A model generated the notes under the pieces. It did no database searches. It was not told the origin of the DNA and worked only from the letters and a program-made list of their open reading frames with translations. Made by a program: the position numbers and the translations under genes. Positions 17,801 to 25,026 of a DNA stretch of 55,991 nucleotides are shown piece after piece. Location of the stretch: assembly GCA_034002405.1 (NCBI GenBank), contig JAVFAS010000015.1:1-55991 (forward strand). Direction: 5' to 3'. This DNA comes from SZUA-365 sp034002405. GTDB lineage: Bacteria; Bacteroidota; Ignavibacteria; SZUA-365. Position 1 is the first letter of the stretch; each line of letters begins with the position of its first letter.

Positions 17801-18017
17801 CACCCGCGTGCGGCGTACTTACCGCGCGCAGCCCGCCCGCGTGCGAGGCGGCCTGCCACTGCCCGTGATTTTCGACGAGCAGGAATTCCGCCTCCGCGCG
17901 CAGCGGGAGCAGCGTGCCACCGGTTCCGACGCCACCGTCCGCCCGCAGCGCATGGGAGGACGCGAAGGTGGCGGCAAGGACGAGCAACGCGACAGGGAGA
18001 GTGTGCTTCGGGTTCAC
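11835..18017 (-). CDS. giant secreted SBBP beta-propeller / PKD-like repeat protein
   Basis: About 2060 residues. Signal peptide (NPKHTLPVALLVLAATFASSHALRA), then an N-terminal ENHGQW module typical of SBBP proteins, about seven SBBP propeller repeats (W-S/A-T-Y/F-x-GG at roughly 275-710), then twelve tandem PKD/Ig-like repeats of about 82 residues, each with GGxxPYxxxWSP and TVTDANGC motifs, two more divergent repeats (ICEGETVTL, FCEGDSVVL) and a C-terminal beta domain. Conserved cysteines in each repeat suggest disulphides outside the cell. No clear T9SS tail is seen, so the export route is uncertain. The start is ambiguous: GTG at 18017 gives the best signal peptide; ATG at 18083 adds 22 residues. 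Frames reaching 18287 translate the upstream 18-base repeat and are unlikely. It probably acts in adhesion or cell-surface display together with the OmpA gene downstream. Confidence 0.88.
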   Translation of the reverse strand: MNPKHTLPVALLVLAATFASSHALRADGGVGTGGTLLPLRAEAEFLLVENHGQWQAASHAGGLRAVSTPHAGARLFVFERGLSIVYSGIAGTGMARAGLPSAARSGVAGSLREPRDPSQRSAPVHYRVDLDFPAASPARVLLTDRRAGVQRWYVPGADEAAAAAGMYGGVLFEELYPGIDLACRLEQGGLKYEFRVRPGADPSRIALRYTGAGKPVPRADGGLSFRHAAGTLTDGAPVVWQPAEGSAITPRDTRWVIQDNMLRFYVAGHDATRPLVIDPFLQWSTFLGGSLSDYARDVVTDTQGTIFVSGYSASVDFPVTPGAVQTTPRGSFEAFVAAFSRERRQLWTTYFGGSGSEENPQLAVGTDGAIYLAGSTASLDLPVTPDALQQRNGGRYDVFLVALDAKGRRSWATYFGGSYSDECGDIAVGADGDVYVTGGTYSTNFPVTSDALQTSNNGDHDMFLARFSPKGARKWATYLGGWSMDFAAALALDRRGDVYLAGRTESSNLPGLTLDRQSTYGGGSFDGFVLCVDMRQRAIAWSTYLGGEQEESVERIAIDSEGHVVLAGYTASMQFPLAGNPFQKKHGGLVDVFVARMDANGVLGWSTFLGGVEVDKASGLALDRHDNILLSGFTGSRNFPLAGRAFLDRKGGGYDVFVSQFSPDGAYVWGTFYGGESHDISHGLGMDPQGNAIVVGGTESKGFRTVGNIFQGDLSGLTDAFLLRIVFNEPVAIAGQDTTICRDGSTRLGGEAVGGTPPYQYAWSPATTLSNPSDARPIASPRATTSYVLVVTDAEGAVTADTVTVTVADPPVAEAGADRAVCPGSSAVLQSKVRGGRGPYRFLWAPSAGLNNPEAPNPVAAPERTTRYVLTVTDALGCAARDSLTVIVHPPVEVDAGGAVTACANVPMPLATTVAGGTAPFRYAWTPASGLDNPAAQRPMLTARSDASYIVTVTDANGCADSDTVRVKVFDPPVVDAGDNLALCAGEDGQLRARVSGGKKPYTIEWSPRTGLGSAVALDPTVRPEQTGWYILTVRDGNGCTVRDSVLVTVHPQPSVTLAADVSVCAGVAAGIGAEAVGGTPPYRYRWSPATGLDNATAAMPMAAPSRNTTYTVTVTDANGCTASGTVRVSLQPRPEPRYTDRHQICAGASIELAGSIRGGSPPFTYVWTPPIGLSNPNIANPVVTPSVSATYTLRVTDAAGCGAETRVDVEVIPPPVAQAGEDVTLCDGVPVTLAGRASGGRPPYTILWSPAAGLSSVRDLSPTVRTSASRVYTLTVTDANGCRASDEVAVTVAPGPRANAGDDQRICAGMGASIGASATGGTPPYTYAWSPVNGLDNAAAMAPLARPTQTTEYTLTVTDARGCIATDVTRVFVYPSPDISLPREMTICRDQGRRIELRVTGGSGPYTYAWSPREGLSDGTAANPVANPIQTMTYTVTVTDANGCQASAPITVTVTPCNKADAGDDRELCVGTETRLGPARVDTTHGARYSWAPINGLSSPNIAMPIASPSKSTAYVLTVRNRYECIDTDTVRVGVFAAPTVDAGKAQEICPGGASPLRAVVNGGQPPYRVAWAPSEGLTDVTAAATTARPSTSTTYQVTVTDARGCVATDSVRVTVGEALHIAMARNVAACRGQGTAIGGVVEGGRKPYKIFWSPAGGLSNRNVAAPVVTPVGDVTYTVTITDARGCQLVDSVRVDMFESPVATIHAESSTDICEGETVTLRAADGFTHYRWTLEGKGTVYESTRSEAVAGDVAEVLVMKHQAITVREPGLYRVTVENTEGCTTTSDPVRVRVFDRPQPRIVALGPLTFCEGDSVVLDAGKGYAAYRWSDGSTGRSLAVRTAGNWSVTVTGEGGCTADATPVTTDTRPVPLARLTQRRDTLIADPAPEYRWLRDGKPLRGARTLDGGRMLIADRDGRYQVRIANTDGCEALSDARDLRFGRATVALPTITVRGGDTIDIPLRLRASRGLDAAGAGALTALVAVKKKTLHVISGADVQSETDTELLLRVPGRYEPGGTVLANVRAVITARRGQIPLELRSVAWHGALVRGTRNNGRLRVR

Positions 18018-18135
18018 GCGGACGCTTCGGCTGTGTGAAAACACTCGGATGATTCGAATTGTTGAAGGTACAAAAAAAGACATGCAATGACCATACCATT
18101 TCCCGCGGGAATTCCGGAGCCGTGCCGGCGTGCAT

Positions 18136-18243
18136 GGAAATCCCGCTACGCGGGGAAATGCCGCTACGCGGGGAAATGCTGGTGCGCGGGGAAATGCTGG
18201 TGCGCGGGGAAATGCTGGTGCGCGGGGAAATGCTGGTGCGGCG
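18136..18243. repeat. 18-base tandem repeat, six copies (GGAAATGCTGGTGCGCGG type)
   Basis: Six contiguous 18-base units. The first two carry a CGCTACGCGG half and the last four CTGGTGCGCGG; the final unit diverges at its end. The array lies between the leftward T9SS gene and the start of the giant SBBP/PKD gene. Its core GGGAAATGCCGC recurs in the 18-base arrays at 29970-30022 and 31657-31812. Confidence 0.95.
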
Positions 18244-18250
18244 GACATAC

Positions 18251-18275
18251 GAAAGGCGCCGCGAGGGCGCCTTTC
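18251..18275 (-). terminator. hairpin after the T9SS protein gene
   Basis: Perfect 10-base stem, GAAAGGCGCC (18251-18260) with GGCGCCTTTC (18266-18275), loop of 5. It lies 27 bases past the stop at 18302 and next to the 18-base repeat. No strong T-run follows. Confidence 0.55.
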
Positions 18276-18301
18276 GACCGGGAACATCCGGTTGACCGCG
18301 A

Positions 18302-19366
18302 TCAGCGGATGATCATCAGCGGCCGCTGCGTGACACCGGCTGGTGTCTGGAGACGGACGAAGTACATGCCCGGCGCCAGTGATCCGAGGTGGAGTTGCGT
18401 GTGGCGGGTGACACCGGCATGGACATCCTGCGTGAGACGGCGCAGCTCCCGGCCGGTGTTATCGTGCACCGAGAGCGTGGCCGGACCATCGGCGTTCCAA
18501 GTCACCGTGGTCACGCCGCCCGTGACCGGATGCGGATGCAGGGATTGGATTCCGACGACCGCCGCGCCCGTGGGCGCATCGACCGCATTCGGCATCTGCT
18601 CGAACGTCAGCGATGCATTCGTGATCCGCGGTGTCCAACTCCCGGCGTCCAGCGTGTCCACCCCCAGCGAGGCCGACACCCCGTGTTTGGTCATGAACAT
18701 GTAGTTGACATCCTGCGTACGGCTCTCGCTGACAACCGTGCCAGCGAATTCGATGCGCTGCGTGAGCCACGTGATGTTGCGCACGCACAGCGCCGGCCAC
18801 GTCCCGTGATCGGTCACCAGCACCCCTTCCGACACCGCATCGACCTGCATTTCCGTGACCTCGTAGAATCCTTCCAGCGGGAGAAGTTCGTTGCTCGTGT
18901 ACGTCCACGACGAACCGAGTTGCAGCGGAAAGAGCAGCGAGGGCATTTCGGGATCATAGGTCAGAATATAATCGGATCCGGAATACTCGGTTGCGAAACC
19001 GAGATTGTAGAATCCCTGATCATCGAGCCGCATGTAACTGAACGCGGTGGTGGCCGTGGCGAAGATCTGCGCATGCGTGGCACTTGGATAGTCCACCGCG
19101 TAGGGCGTGACCGCGGGATCGACGAACACCGAATTGTACGAGGCCTGCTGATATGGCAGGCCGCGGAAATCATACACCTGCGCGCTGCCCGCCGCGCCAA
19201 GGTCAAATGTCTCGCCCGAGAGTTCCTGCGCGCTGAACATCGTGAGCGTGCGGTCCTGCAGCGTCTGCTGGATATCGCTACGGGTGAAGACCAGTTGCGA
19301 CTGGGCCGCCGGCGCGGTGGCGAGGATCACGGCAAGGACACACAACCAACCGAAACGACGAATCAT
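18302..19366 (-). CDS. secreted protein with T9SS type A sorting domain
   Basis: 354 residues with a signal peptide (IRRFGWLCVLAVILATAPAAQSQ) and a C-terminal type IX secretion sorting domain of about 80 residues (HPHPVTGGVTTVTW, LSVHDNTGRELRRL, LAPGMYFVRLQT). The family passes through the outer membrane by the Por/Spr machinery and is anchored or released. The central 230 residues form a beta-rich domain (TYDPEMPSLLFPLQLGSSWTY) that I do not recognise; similar PLQLGSSWTY stretches occur in uncharacterised secreted FCB proteins. The start at ATG 19366 follows AGGAG. A TAATTTCG element at 19408-19415 on the minus strand may be its -7 box. Divergent from the acyl-CoA dehydrogenase gene. Confidence 0.88.
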   Translation of the reverse strand: MIRRFGWLCVLAVILATAPAAQSQLVFTRSDIQQTLQDRTLTMFSAQELSGETFDLGAAGSAQVYDFRGLPYQQASYNSVFVDPAVTPYAVDYPSATHAQIFATATTAFSYMRLDDQGFYNLGFATEYSGSDYILTYDPEMPSLLFPLQLGSSWTYTSNELLPLEGFYEVTEMQVDAVSEGVLVTDHGTWPALCVRNITWLTQRIEFAGTVVSESRTQDVNYMFMTKHGVSASLGVDTLDAGSWTPRITNASLTFEQMPNAVDAPTGAAVVGIQSLHPHPVTGGVTTVTWNADGPATLSVHDNTGRELRRLTQDVHAGVTRHTQLHLGSLAPGMYFVRLQTPAGVTQRPLMIIR

Positions 19367-19463
19367 GGGTGGACTCCTGTATTGACTGAATGGAATGGCG
19401 CATGATACGAAATTATCATGAGATTCTCCGTGCGGTCATCCCGCTGTCGCCGCCGTTGCGCGG

Positions 19464-19494
19464 TTGCATTTCGCGGGCCTTCTCCGTAGCTTTG
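19464..19494 (+). promoter_or_regulatory. Bacteroidetes-type promoter of gcdH-guaB
   Basis: TTG (19464-19466), 20 bases, then TAGCTTTG (19487-19494), an exact match to TAnnTTTG with the canonical spacing. It lies 48 bases upstream of the gcdH start. Confidence 0.65.
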
Positions 19495-19542
19495 TTGATA
19501 CTCTGGATTCCCCAGTTCTCCCTCCCCCGACGCGGATCACCC

Positions 19543-20706
19543 ATGCAGACCGGCAAAGATTTCTACAATATCGACAGTCTCTTCCAGGAAGACGAGCTGA
19601 TGGTGCGCGACGCGGTACGCAGTTTCGTCACGCGCGAAGTGCGGCCCGTGATCGAACAGGCGGCGCGCGAGGGCGTGTTCCCGATGCACCTGCCGGCGAC
19701 GATGGCCGAGCTCGGTGTCTTCGGGCCCACCCTGCCCGAGGAATACGGCTGCGCCGGCGCGAACAATGTCATGTACGGTCTGATGATGCAGGAACTGGAG
19801 CGTGGCGACAGCGGCATCCGCAGTTTCGCCAGCGTGCAGAGTTCGCTGGTCATGTATCCGATCTTCCGCTACGGCAGCGAGGAACAGCGGCGCCATTGGC
19901 TGCCGCGACTCGCCCGCGCCGAGGCCATCGGCTGTTTCGGCCTGACCGAGCCCGACCACGGCTCCGACCCCGGAGGAATGGAGACGCGGGCCGTGCGTGA
20001 CGGCGACGGTTACGTGCTCGACGGGGCGAAGATGTGGATCACCAACGGAACCATCGCCGATGTCGCGGTGGTCTGGGCCAAGCTCGACGGCGTCATCCGC
20101 GGCTTCCTGGTCGAGAAAGGCACGCCGGGCTTCTCCGCCCCGGAGATGAAAGGCAAGCATTCGCTCCGCGCCTCGGTGACCAGCGAGTTGGTGTTCCAGA
20201 ATTGCAGAATACCGGAGGCGAATATCCTTCCAGACGCCACCGGACTCAAGGCACCGCTTTCCTGTCTCACCCAGGCGCGTTACGGCATTGCCTGGGGCGC
20301 GATCGGCGCGGCCGAGGCCTGTTACCATGCGGCGCTCGACTACGCGAAGACGCGGATCCAGTTCGACCGACCGATCGCTTCCTTCCAGCTCGTGCAGCAG
20401 AAACTCGTGTTCATGGAAACCGAGATCACCAAGGGACGCCTGCTCACCCTGCATCTCGGACGGATGAAGGACCGGGGCACGATGACCTTCGCGCACGTCT
20501 CCATGGCCAAGCGCAACAACGTCGACATCGCGCTCACCATTGCCCGCATGGCGCGCGACATTCTCGGGGCCAACGGTATCCTCGACGAATACCCGGTCAT
20601 GCGGCACATGAACAATCTCGAGTCGGTGCGCACCTATGAGGGCACGCACGACATTCACACCCTGATTCTCGGACACGAAATCACCGGCATTCCCGCCTAC
20701 AGTTAG
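19543..20706 (+). CDS. gcdH: acyl-CoA dehydrogenase, glutaryl-CoA dehydrogenase type
   Basis: FAD flavoprotein of 387 residues that would oxidise and decarboxylate glutaryl-CoA to crotonyl-CoA in lysine/tryptophan or aromatic breakdown, passing electrons to ETF. Family features: N-terminal helical domain, the GCDH block SVQSSLVMYPI after GIRSF, FAD-site CFGLTEPDHGSD and WITNG, RYGIAWGAIGAAE, and the catalytic base Glu366 in YEGTHDIHT. These favour glutaryl-CoA dehydrogenase over straight-chain acyl-CoA dehydrogenases. The ATG at 19543 gives the normal family N-terminus; an upstream extension would include the promoter. guaB follows after 21 bases and is probably co-transcribed, an unusual pairing of catabolism with purine synthesis. 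Confidence 0.9.
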   Translation: MQTGKDFYNIDSLFQEDELMVRDAVRSFVTREVRPVIEQAAREGVFPMHLPATMAELGVFGPTLPEEYGCAGANNVMYGLMMQELERGDSGIRSFASVQSSLVMYPIFRYGSEEQRRHWLPRLARAEAIGCFGLTEPDHGSDPGGMETRAVRDGDGYVLDGAKMWITNGTIADVAVVWAKLDGVIRGFLVEKGTPGFSAPEMKGKHSLRASVTSELVFQNCRIPEANILPDATGLKAPLSCLTQARYGIAWGAIGAAEACYHAALDYAKTRIQFDRPIASFQLVQQKLVFMETEITKGRLLTLHLGRMKDRGTMTFAHVSMAKRNNVDIALTIARMARDILGANGILDEYPVMRHMNNLESVRTYEGTHDIHTLILGHEITGIPAYS

Positions 20707-20727
20707 AACCAGCCTGGAACCACCACC

Positions 20728-22200
20728 ATGCCGCAGAAGCGCATCAGAATGGGACTGACCTTCGACGACGTCCTGCTTGTGCCCCGCAAATCAAAAGTCC
20801 TACCGCGCGAGGCCGATGTCCGCACGCGGCTCACGCGCGAGATCGACATCAACGTGCCGCTGCTCAGCGCGGCGATGGACACGGTGACCGAATCGGAAAT
20901 GGCCATCGCCCTCGCCCGCGAAGGCGGCGTCGGCATCGTGCACAAGAACATGAGCATCCACAAGCAGGCCGAGGAGGTTGACAAGGTCAAGCGCTCGGAA
21001 AGCGGCATGATCGTCAATCCCATCACCCTGCGTCCGGACAAGACCGTCGCCGATGCGCATGAGTTGATGGACAAATACAGCATCTCGGGCATTCCCATCG
21101 TCGACGACGACAACATGCTCATCGGCATTCTCACGAACCGCGACCTGCGCTTCGAACCCAATCAGTCGATGCTCGTCTATGACATCATGACCAAGGAAAA
21201 ACTGGTCACCGCACCGCTCGGCACCACGCTCGAGGAGGCCGAGTCCATCCTGCAGGAACATCGCATCGAAAAACTGCCGGTGGTGGACAAGAACGGCCGG
21301 TTGCGCGGTCTGCTGACGTTCAAGGACATCATGAAGAAAAAGCACCACCCCAATGCGGCGAAGGACTCGTATGGCCGCCTGCGCGTGGGAGCGGCAGTGG
21401 GCATCGCGGCCGATACGATGGACCGTGTCAAGGCGCTCGTCGACGCGGCGGTGGATGTCGTCGTCATCGACACGGCGCATGGACACTCCTTCGGCGTGCT
21501 TGAAATGGTGCGAAAAGTCAAGAAGCAGTTTCCCGACCTGCAGATTGTCGCAGGAAATGTCGCCACCGCGGCCGCGGTCGAGGATCTGATCAAGGTCGGT
21601 GCCGACGCGGTGAAAATCGGCATCGGTCCCGGCAGCATCTGTACCACACGCGTGGTCACGGGCGTTGGCGTACCGCAGATCACCGCGATCATGGACTGCG
21701 CGGAGATGGCCGCGAAATATAATGTGCCGATCATCGCCGACGGCGGCATCAAGCAGACCGGCGACGTTCCGAAAGCCCTCGCCGCCGGTGCCGACACGGT
21801 CATGATCGGCAGCATGTTCGCCGGACTGGAAGAAAGCCCGGGCGAGAAAGTCCTCTACGAAGGCCGCCGCTACAAAATGTACCGCGGCATGGGATCGCTC
21901 AGCGCCATGAAGGAAGGCAGCAAGGACCGCTATTTCCAGGATGTCGAGGACGATATCAAGAAACTCGTTCCGGAAGGCATCGAGGGCATGGTCCCGTATC
22001 GCGGAAAGCTCGAGGAAATCGTGTATCAGCTTCTTGGCGGCCTCCGCGCGGCCATGGGCTATTGCGGGGTGCGCACCATCCCCGACCTCCGGTCACGCAC
22101 CGAGTTTATCCAGATTACGACCGCGGGACTCAAGGAAAGCCACCCGCATGACGTATTCATCACCAAGGAAGCGCCAAACTATCAGGCGGGGAACAGCTGA
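20728..22200 (+). CDS. guaB: IMP dehydrogenase
   Basis: Catalyses NAD-dependent oxidation of IMP to XMP, the committed step of GMP synthesis, in the cytosol. 490 residues, the full bacterial length. The (beta/alpha)8 barrel is interrupted by two CBS domains at about 95-205 (MVVNPITL-like start, DIMTKEKLVT). The catalytic loop GPGSICTTRVVTGVG carries Cys305, preceded by IVAGNVATAAAVEDLI and followed by IADGGIKQTGD and the flap motif YRGMGSLSAM. The C-terminus ends with the usual ESHPHDV. Preceded by gcdH (21 bases) and followed by an AT-richer intergenic region with two DnaA boxes. Another purine gene, purD, lies 2.8 kb downstream. Confidence 0.98.
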   Translation: MPQKRIRMGLTFDDVLLVPRKSKVLPREADVRTRLTREIDINVPLLSAAMDTVTESEMAIALAREGGVGIVHKNMSIHKQAEEVDKVKRSESGMIVNPITLRPDKTVADAHELMDKYSISGIPIVDDDNMLIGILTNRDLRFEPNQSMLVYDIMTKEKLVTAPLGTTLEEAESILQEHRIEKLPVVDKNGRLRGLLTFKDIMKKKHHPNAAKDSYGRLRVGAAVGIAADTMDRVKALVDAAVDVVVIDTAHGHSFGVLEMVRKVKKQFPDLQIVAGNVATAAAVEDLIKVGADAVKIGIGPGSICTTRVVTGVGVPQITAIMDCAEMAAKYNVPIIADGGIKQTGDVPKALAAGADTVMIGSMFAGLEESPGEKVLYEGRRYKMYRGMGSLSAMKEGSKDRYFQDVEDDIKKLVPEGIEGMVPYRGKLEEIVYQLLGGLRAAMGYCGVRTIPDLRSRTEFIQITTAGLKESHPHDVFITKEAPNYQAGNS

Positions 22201-22414
22201 CGCCCGAAGTTATCCACAGCTTCCAGGAATAAGGACGTCCGAAATCGGGAGATCGTGTCCCCGTTTTCAGTCCGTTTTCAAGAATTCCTGCGTGATTTGA
22301 ATCGTTGTCAACAAGTTTGCGAAAGTTATCCACAATTCGGCACGCACATTGGGACTTCGTCGCACCGGCACGAACGCGCTGATCGCGGAACATCGCCGAT
22401 CCACCGCGCGACGG
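22201..22414. other. AT-richer intergenic region with two perfect DnaA boxes
   Basis: Two perfect same-strand DnaA boxes TTATCCACA (22210-22218 and 22326-22334), 107 bases apart, frame a segment with a direct repeat CCGTTTTCA (22261-22269, 22272-22280) and visibly lower GC than the surroundings. It could be a replication origin, a DnaA-titration or regulatory site, or chance. No dnaA, dnaN or gidA gene is in view. Confidence 0.55.
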
Positions 22415-23575
22415 ATGCTGCAACGGCTACTCGCATCCGCGCGGCGCGAGGCTCGCGCGGCGACCGCCGCGCCGTCACGTTCCTCGGCGGACGACACTTC
22501 CGCCACCGGGAAATCCCCGTCCCGTTATCGCGGCAGCGCGGCATTTCCCGACGCCCTGTTGATCACGCATCCCCCCCATGTACGGTATCTGAGCGGCTTC
22601 ACGGGGTCCAATGCGTGGTTGCTGCTGCGACCGCGTGGCGCGCTGCTCCTCACCGATCCGCGGTATCGCGAGCAGGCGGCGGCGGAGACCACCGGCCTGC
22701 GTGTCACGATCGTCTCCGGGCAGACCTTCGCCGCGGCGCTGGCCGGAATGCATTTGCATCCCGCGATTTCCACGCTGGGCGTGGAAGCCGATCATCTCTC
22801 GGCGACCGTGGTCGCGAATCTCACCACGCTGCTGCGTCCGCTGCGCATCCGCCCCGTCAGCGGTGTGGTGGAAGAACTCCGCGCGGTCAAGCAGGAAGAC
22901 GAAATATCCCTTATCCGCCGGGCCATCCACATCAGCGAGCAGGCGTTCGTCGAGACCCTGCCGCTGTTGCGTCCGGGCGTGCGCGACCGCGAAATCGCCG
23001 CCGAACTCAGCTACCGCCAGCGCCTGCTCGGCGCGGATGACGACGCCTTCCCTCCCATCGTCCTTTTCGGTGCCCGCGCGTCCCTCGTGCACGGCCGACC
23101 CGACGGACACCGGCTGGCGGCGCGCGCGCCGATCCTGATCGATTTCGGCTGCCGCGTCGGCGGCTACGGCAGCGACATCACGCGGACGCTGCATATCGGA
23201 CAAGCATCTCCGAAATTTCGCCACGCCTACGACGTGGTCCGGACCGCGCAGCAGCGCGGTATCGATGCCGCGCGGGCGGGCCTGCCGGCCGCCGAACTCG
23301 ACGCGCTGGTCCGTGACCACATCGCCGCCGCGGGTTGGCGTGACCGCTTCGAGCACGGACTCGGCCACGGCATCGGACTGGAGATGCACGAAGCGCCGCA
23401 TCTTTCCTGGCGCAACCCCGCCCCGCTCGAGGAAGGTCAGGTGATCACGATCGAACCGGGGGTGTATTTCCCGGGCACGTTCGGCATCCGGATCGAGGAT
23501 GATCTACGGATCACGGCGCAGGGTGCGGAACTCCTCACCCGGCTGCCGCGCACGCTGCAGGAGCTCGAGCCATGA
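22415..23575 (+). CDS. M24 family metallopeptidase, Xaa-Pro aminopeptidase-like
   Basis: Removes an N-terminal residue ahead of proline, or cleaves Xaa-Pro dipeptides, in the cytosol. 386 residues: an N-terminal creatinase-like domain (DALLITHPPHVRYLSGFTGSN) and the pita-bread M24 domain with all five metal ligands: Asp in LIDFGCR, Asp in GSDITRT, His in GLGHGIGLEMHE, Glu in TIEPGVYF, and Glu in RIEDD. The start is uncertain: the ATG at 22415 is preferred to a TTG at 22349 that would overlap the DnaA-box region, and both leave an unusual 40-residue Arg/Ala/Ser-rich N-terminal tail. Its stop overlaps the next start by ATGA, so it is coupled to the glycosyltransferase gene. Confidence 0.9.
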   Translation: MLQRLLASARREARAATAAPSRSSADDTSATGKSPSRYRGSAAFPDALLITHPPHVRYLSGFTGSNAWLLLRPRGALLLTDPRYREQAAAETTGLRVTIVSGQTFAAALAGMHLHPAISTLGVEADHLSATVVANLTTLLRPLRIRPVSGVVEELRAVKQEDEISLIRRAIHISEQAFVETLPLLRPGVRDREIAAELSYRQRLLGADDDAFPPIVLFGARASLVHGRPDGHRLAARAPILIDFGCRVGGYGSDITRTLHIGQASPKFRHAYDVVRTAQQRGIDAARAGLPAAELDALVRDHIAAAGWRDRFEHGLGHGIGLEMHEAPHLSWRNPAPLEEGQVITIEPGVYFPGTFGIRIEDDLRITAQGAELLTRLPRTLQELEP

Positions 23576-25026
23576 CCGCCGCGACACCGCATCCGATCGC
23601 GGACCACCACGGCACGCAGGCAATTCCCGCGGTCGGCATGGCACGGCACGCCCCGGCCTCCATCCATCGCGTGCTCGTTGTCGCGTATTACTTTCCTCCG
23701 CTCGGCCTCAGCGGAGTGCAGCGCACCTTGAAATTCGTCAAATATCTCCCCGACGTCGGTTGGGAACCCGTGGTGCTCACGGTCGAAGACCGCGCCTATT
23801 TCGCGAAGGATGACGGACTTCTCCATGAACTCGATGGGCATCCGGTGCGCATCATTCGCACGCCGTCGATCGATCCGCTACACGTCCTGCGCGGGAAAAA
23901 CGTGGTGCGCATGCCCTCGGCGCGCACGCTCGGCTTGCTCGGCAAGCTCAGCCAGTCGTTCTTTATTCCCGATAACAAGATCGGATGGAAAAAGACGGCG
24001 GTGCGTGCCGCGCTCGCCGAACTCGACAGGCAACCCGTCGATGCCATTTTCGCGACCGCGCCGCCGTACACGGATTTCCTCATCGGACTCGAGCTCAAGC
24101 GGCGGACCGGACTCCCGCTTATTCTCGACTACCGCGACGCATGGCTCGACAACCCGCTGCACTTCTACCTCACCCCCGTGCACAAGGCTCTCCATCGCCG
24201 GCTCGAACAGCGCGTGCTGCGTCATGCCGACCAGATCATCACGATCAACAGGCCGATCAAGGAGCGTATCCTGCGTTCCAATCCCTTCCTCTCGCACAAC
24301 GATGTGACCATCGTGTCGCAGGGTTTCGACCAGGCGGACTTCGAGGGGCTGACGACACGCCGCGGTGATGACGGACGCCTGCACATCGTGTACGCGGGCA
24401 CGTTTTATTACAACCGGAATCCCCGCGCCTTTTTCCGCGCGTTGCGTTTGCTGCATGACACGGCGCCCGCGGTCGCGCGTGGCATCGACGTGCATATCAT
24501 CGGCAGCCGGCGTGACGAGGATGCCGCCCTGGTGCAGGAACTCGGGCTCGAGGCAACGGTCACCCTGCATGGCTATCTCCCGCATCGCGAAACGGTGCAG
24601 CACCTCGTCGATGCCGATGTGCTGTGGATGGTGATCGGCCGCGGCGCGGGTGAGGACATGATGTCAACCGGCAAGCTGTACGAATATCTCGGCGCGCGCA
24701 AGCCCGTGCTCGCGTGCGTGCCGGAAGGCGCGGCACGACAGGTGCTCGAAAAAAGCGGGGCCGCGGTATTCGCGGACCCCGACGATGTCGAGGAAATCGC
24801 GGCACGCCTGCGCACCTTGTTTGACCTGCGTAAAAATGATAGATTGCCGATTCCGTCCTTTGAATACGTCTCGCAATTCGAACGCAAGGCGCTGACCGGA
24901 CGGCTCGCCACCCTGCTTGCCGCCGTGCTCGAACCGGGGCCACCCGTCACCCGGGTCCGTACCCACGGCGGCGCGGACGCGGGCGACGCCACCGAAGACC
25001 CATCACATCGTTCCGAAGCATCATGA
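23572..25026 (+). CDS. glycosyltransferase, family 4-like (GT-B fold)
   Basis: 484 residues. Two Rossmann-type halves: an acceptor domain beginning VLVVAYYFPPLGLSGVQRTLKFVKYL, the glycine-rich start typical of GT4, and a donor domain with VYAGTFYYNRNP, VTLHGYLPHRE and the sugar-nucleotide motif STGKLYEYLGARKPVLA (the ExxG-like SGKlyEY block). The C-terminal 40 residues are a hydrophilic tail (PPVTRVRTHGG). No signal peptide or membrane segment. Substrate unknown; likely polysaccharide or O-antigen synthesis, supported by the WecB-like epimerase gene 1.8 kb downstream. The start overlaps the preceding stop (ATGA) and its own stop overlaps purD in the same way. Confidence 0.88.
   Translation: MTAATPHPIADHHGTQAIPAVGMARHAPASIHRVLVVAYYFPPLGLSGVQRTLKFVKYLPDVGWEPVVLTVEDRAYFAKDDGLLHELDGHPVRIIRTPSIDPLHVLRGKNVVRMPSARTLGLLGKLSQSFFIPDNKIGWKKTAVRAALAELDRQPVDAIFATAPPYTDFLIGLELKRRTGLPLILDYRDAWLDNPLHFYLTPVHKALHRRLEQRVLRHADQIITINRPIKERILRSNPFLSHNDVTIVSQGFDQADFEGLTTRRGDDGRLHIVYAGTFYYNRNPRAFFRALRLLHDTAPAVARGIDVHIIGSRRDEDAALVQELGLEATVTLHGYLPHRETVQHLVDADVLWMVIGRGAGEDMMSTGKLYEYLGARKPVLACVPEGAARQVLEKSGAAVFADPDDVEEIAARLRTLFDLRKNDRLPIPSFEYVSQFERKALTGRLATLLAAVLEPGPPVTRVRTHGGADAGDATEDPSHRSEAS

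Noticed and set aside
18136..18243. CRISPR array at the 18-base repeat
   Set aside because: Repeats are contiguous with no spacers and no cas gene is nearby; it is a minisatellite.
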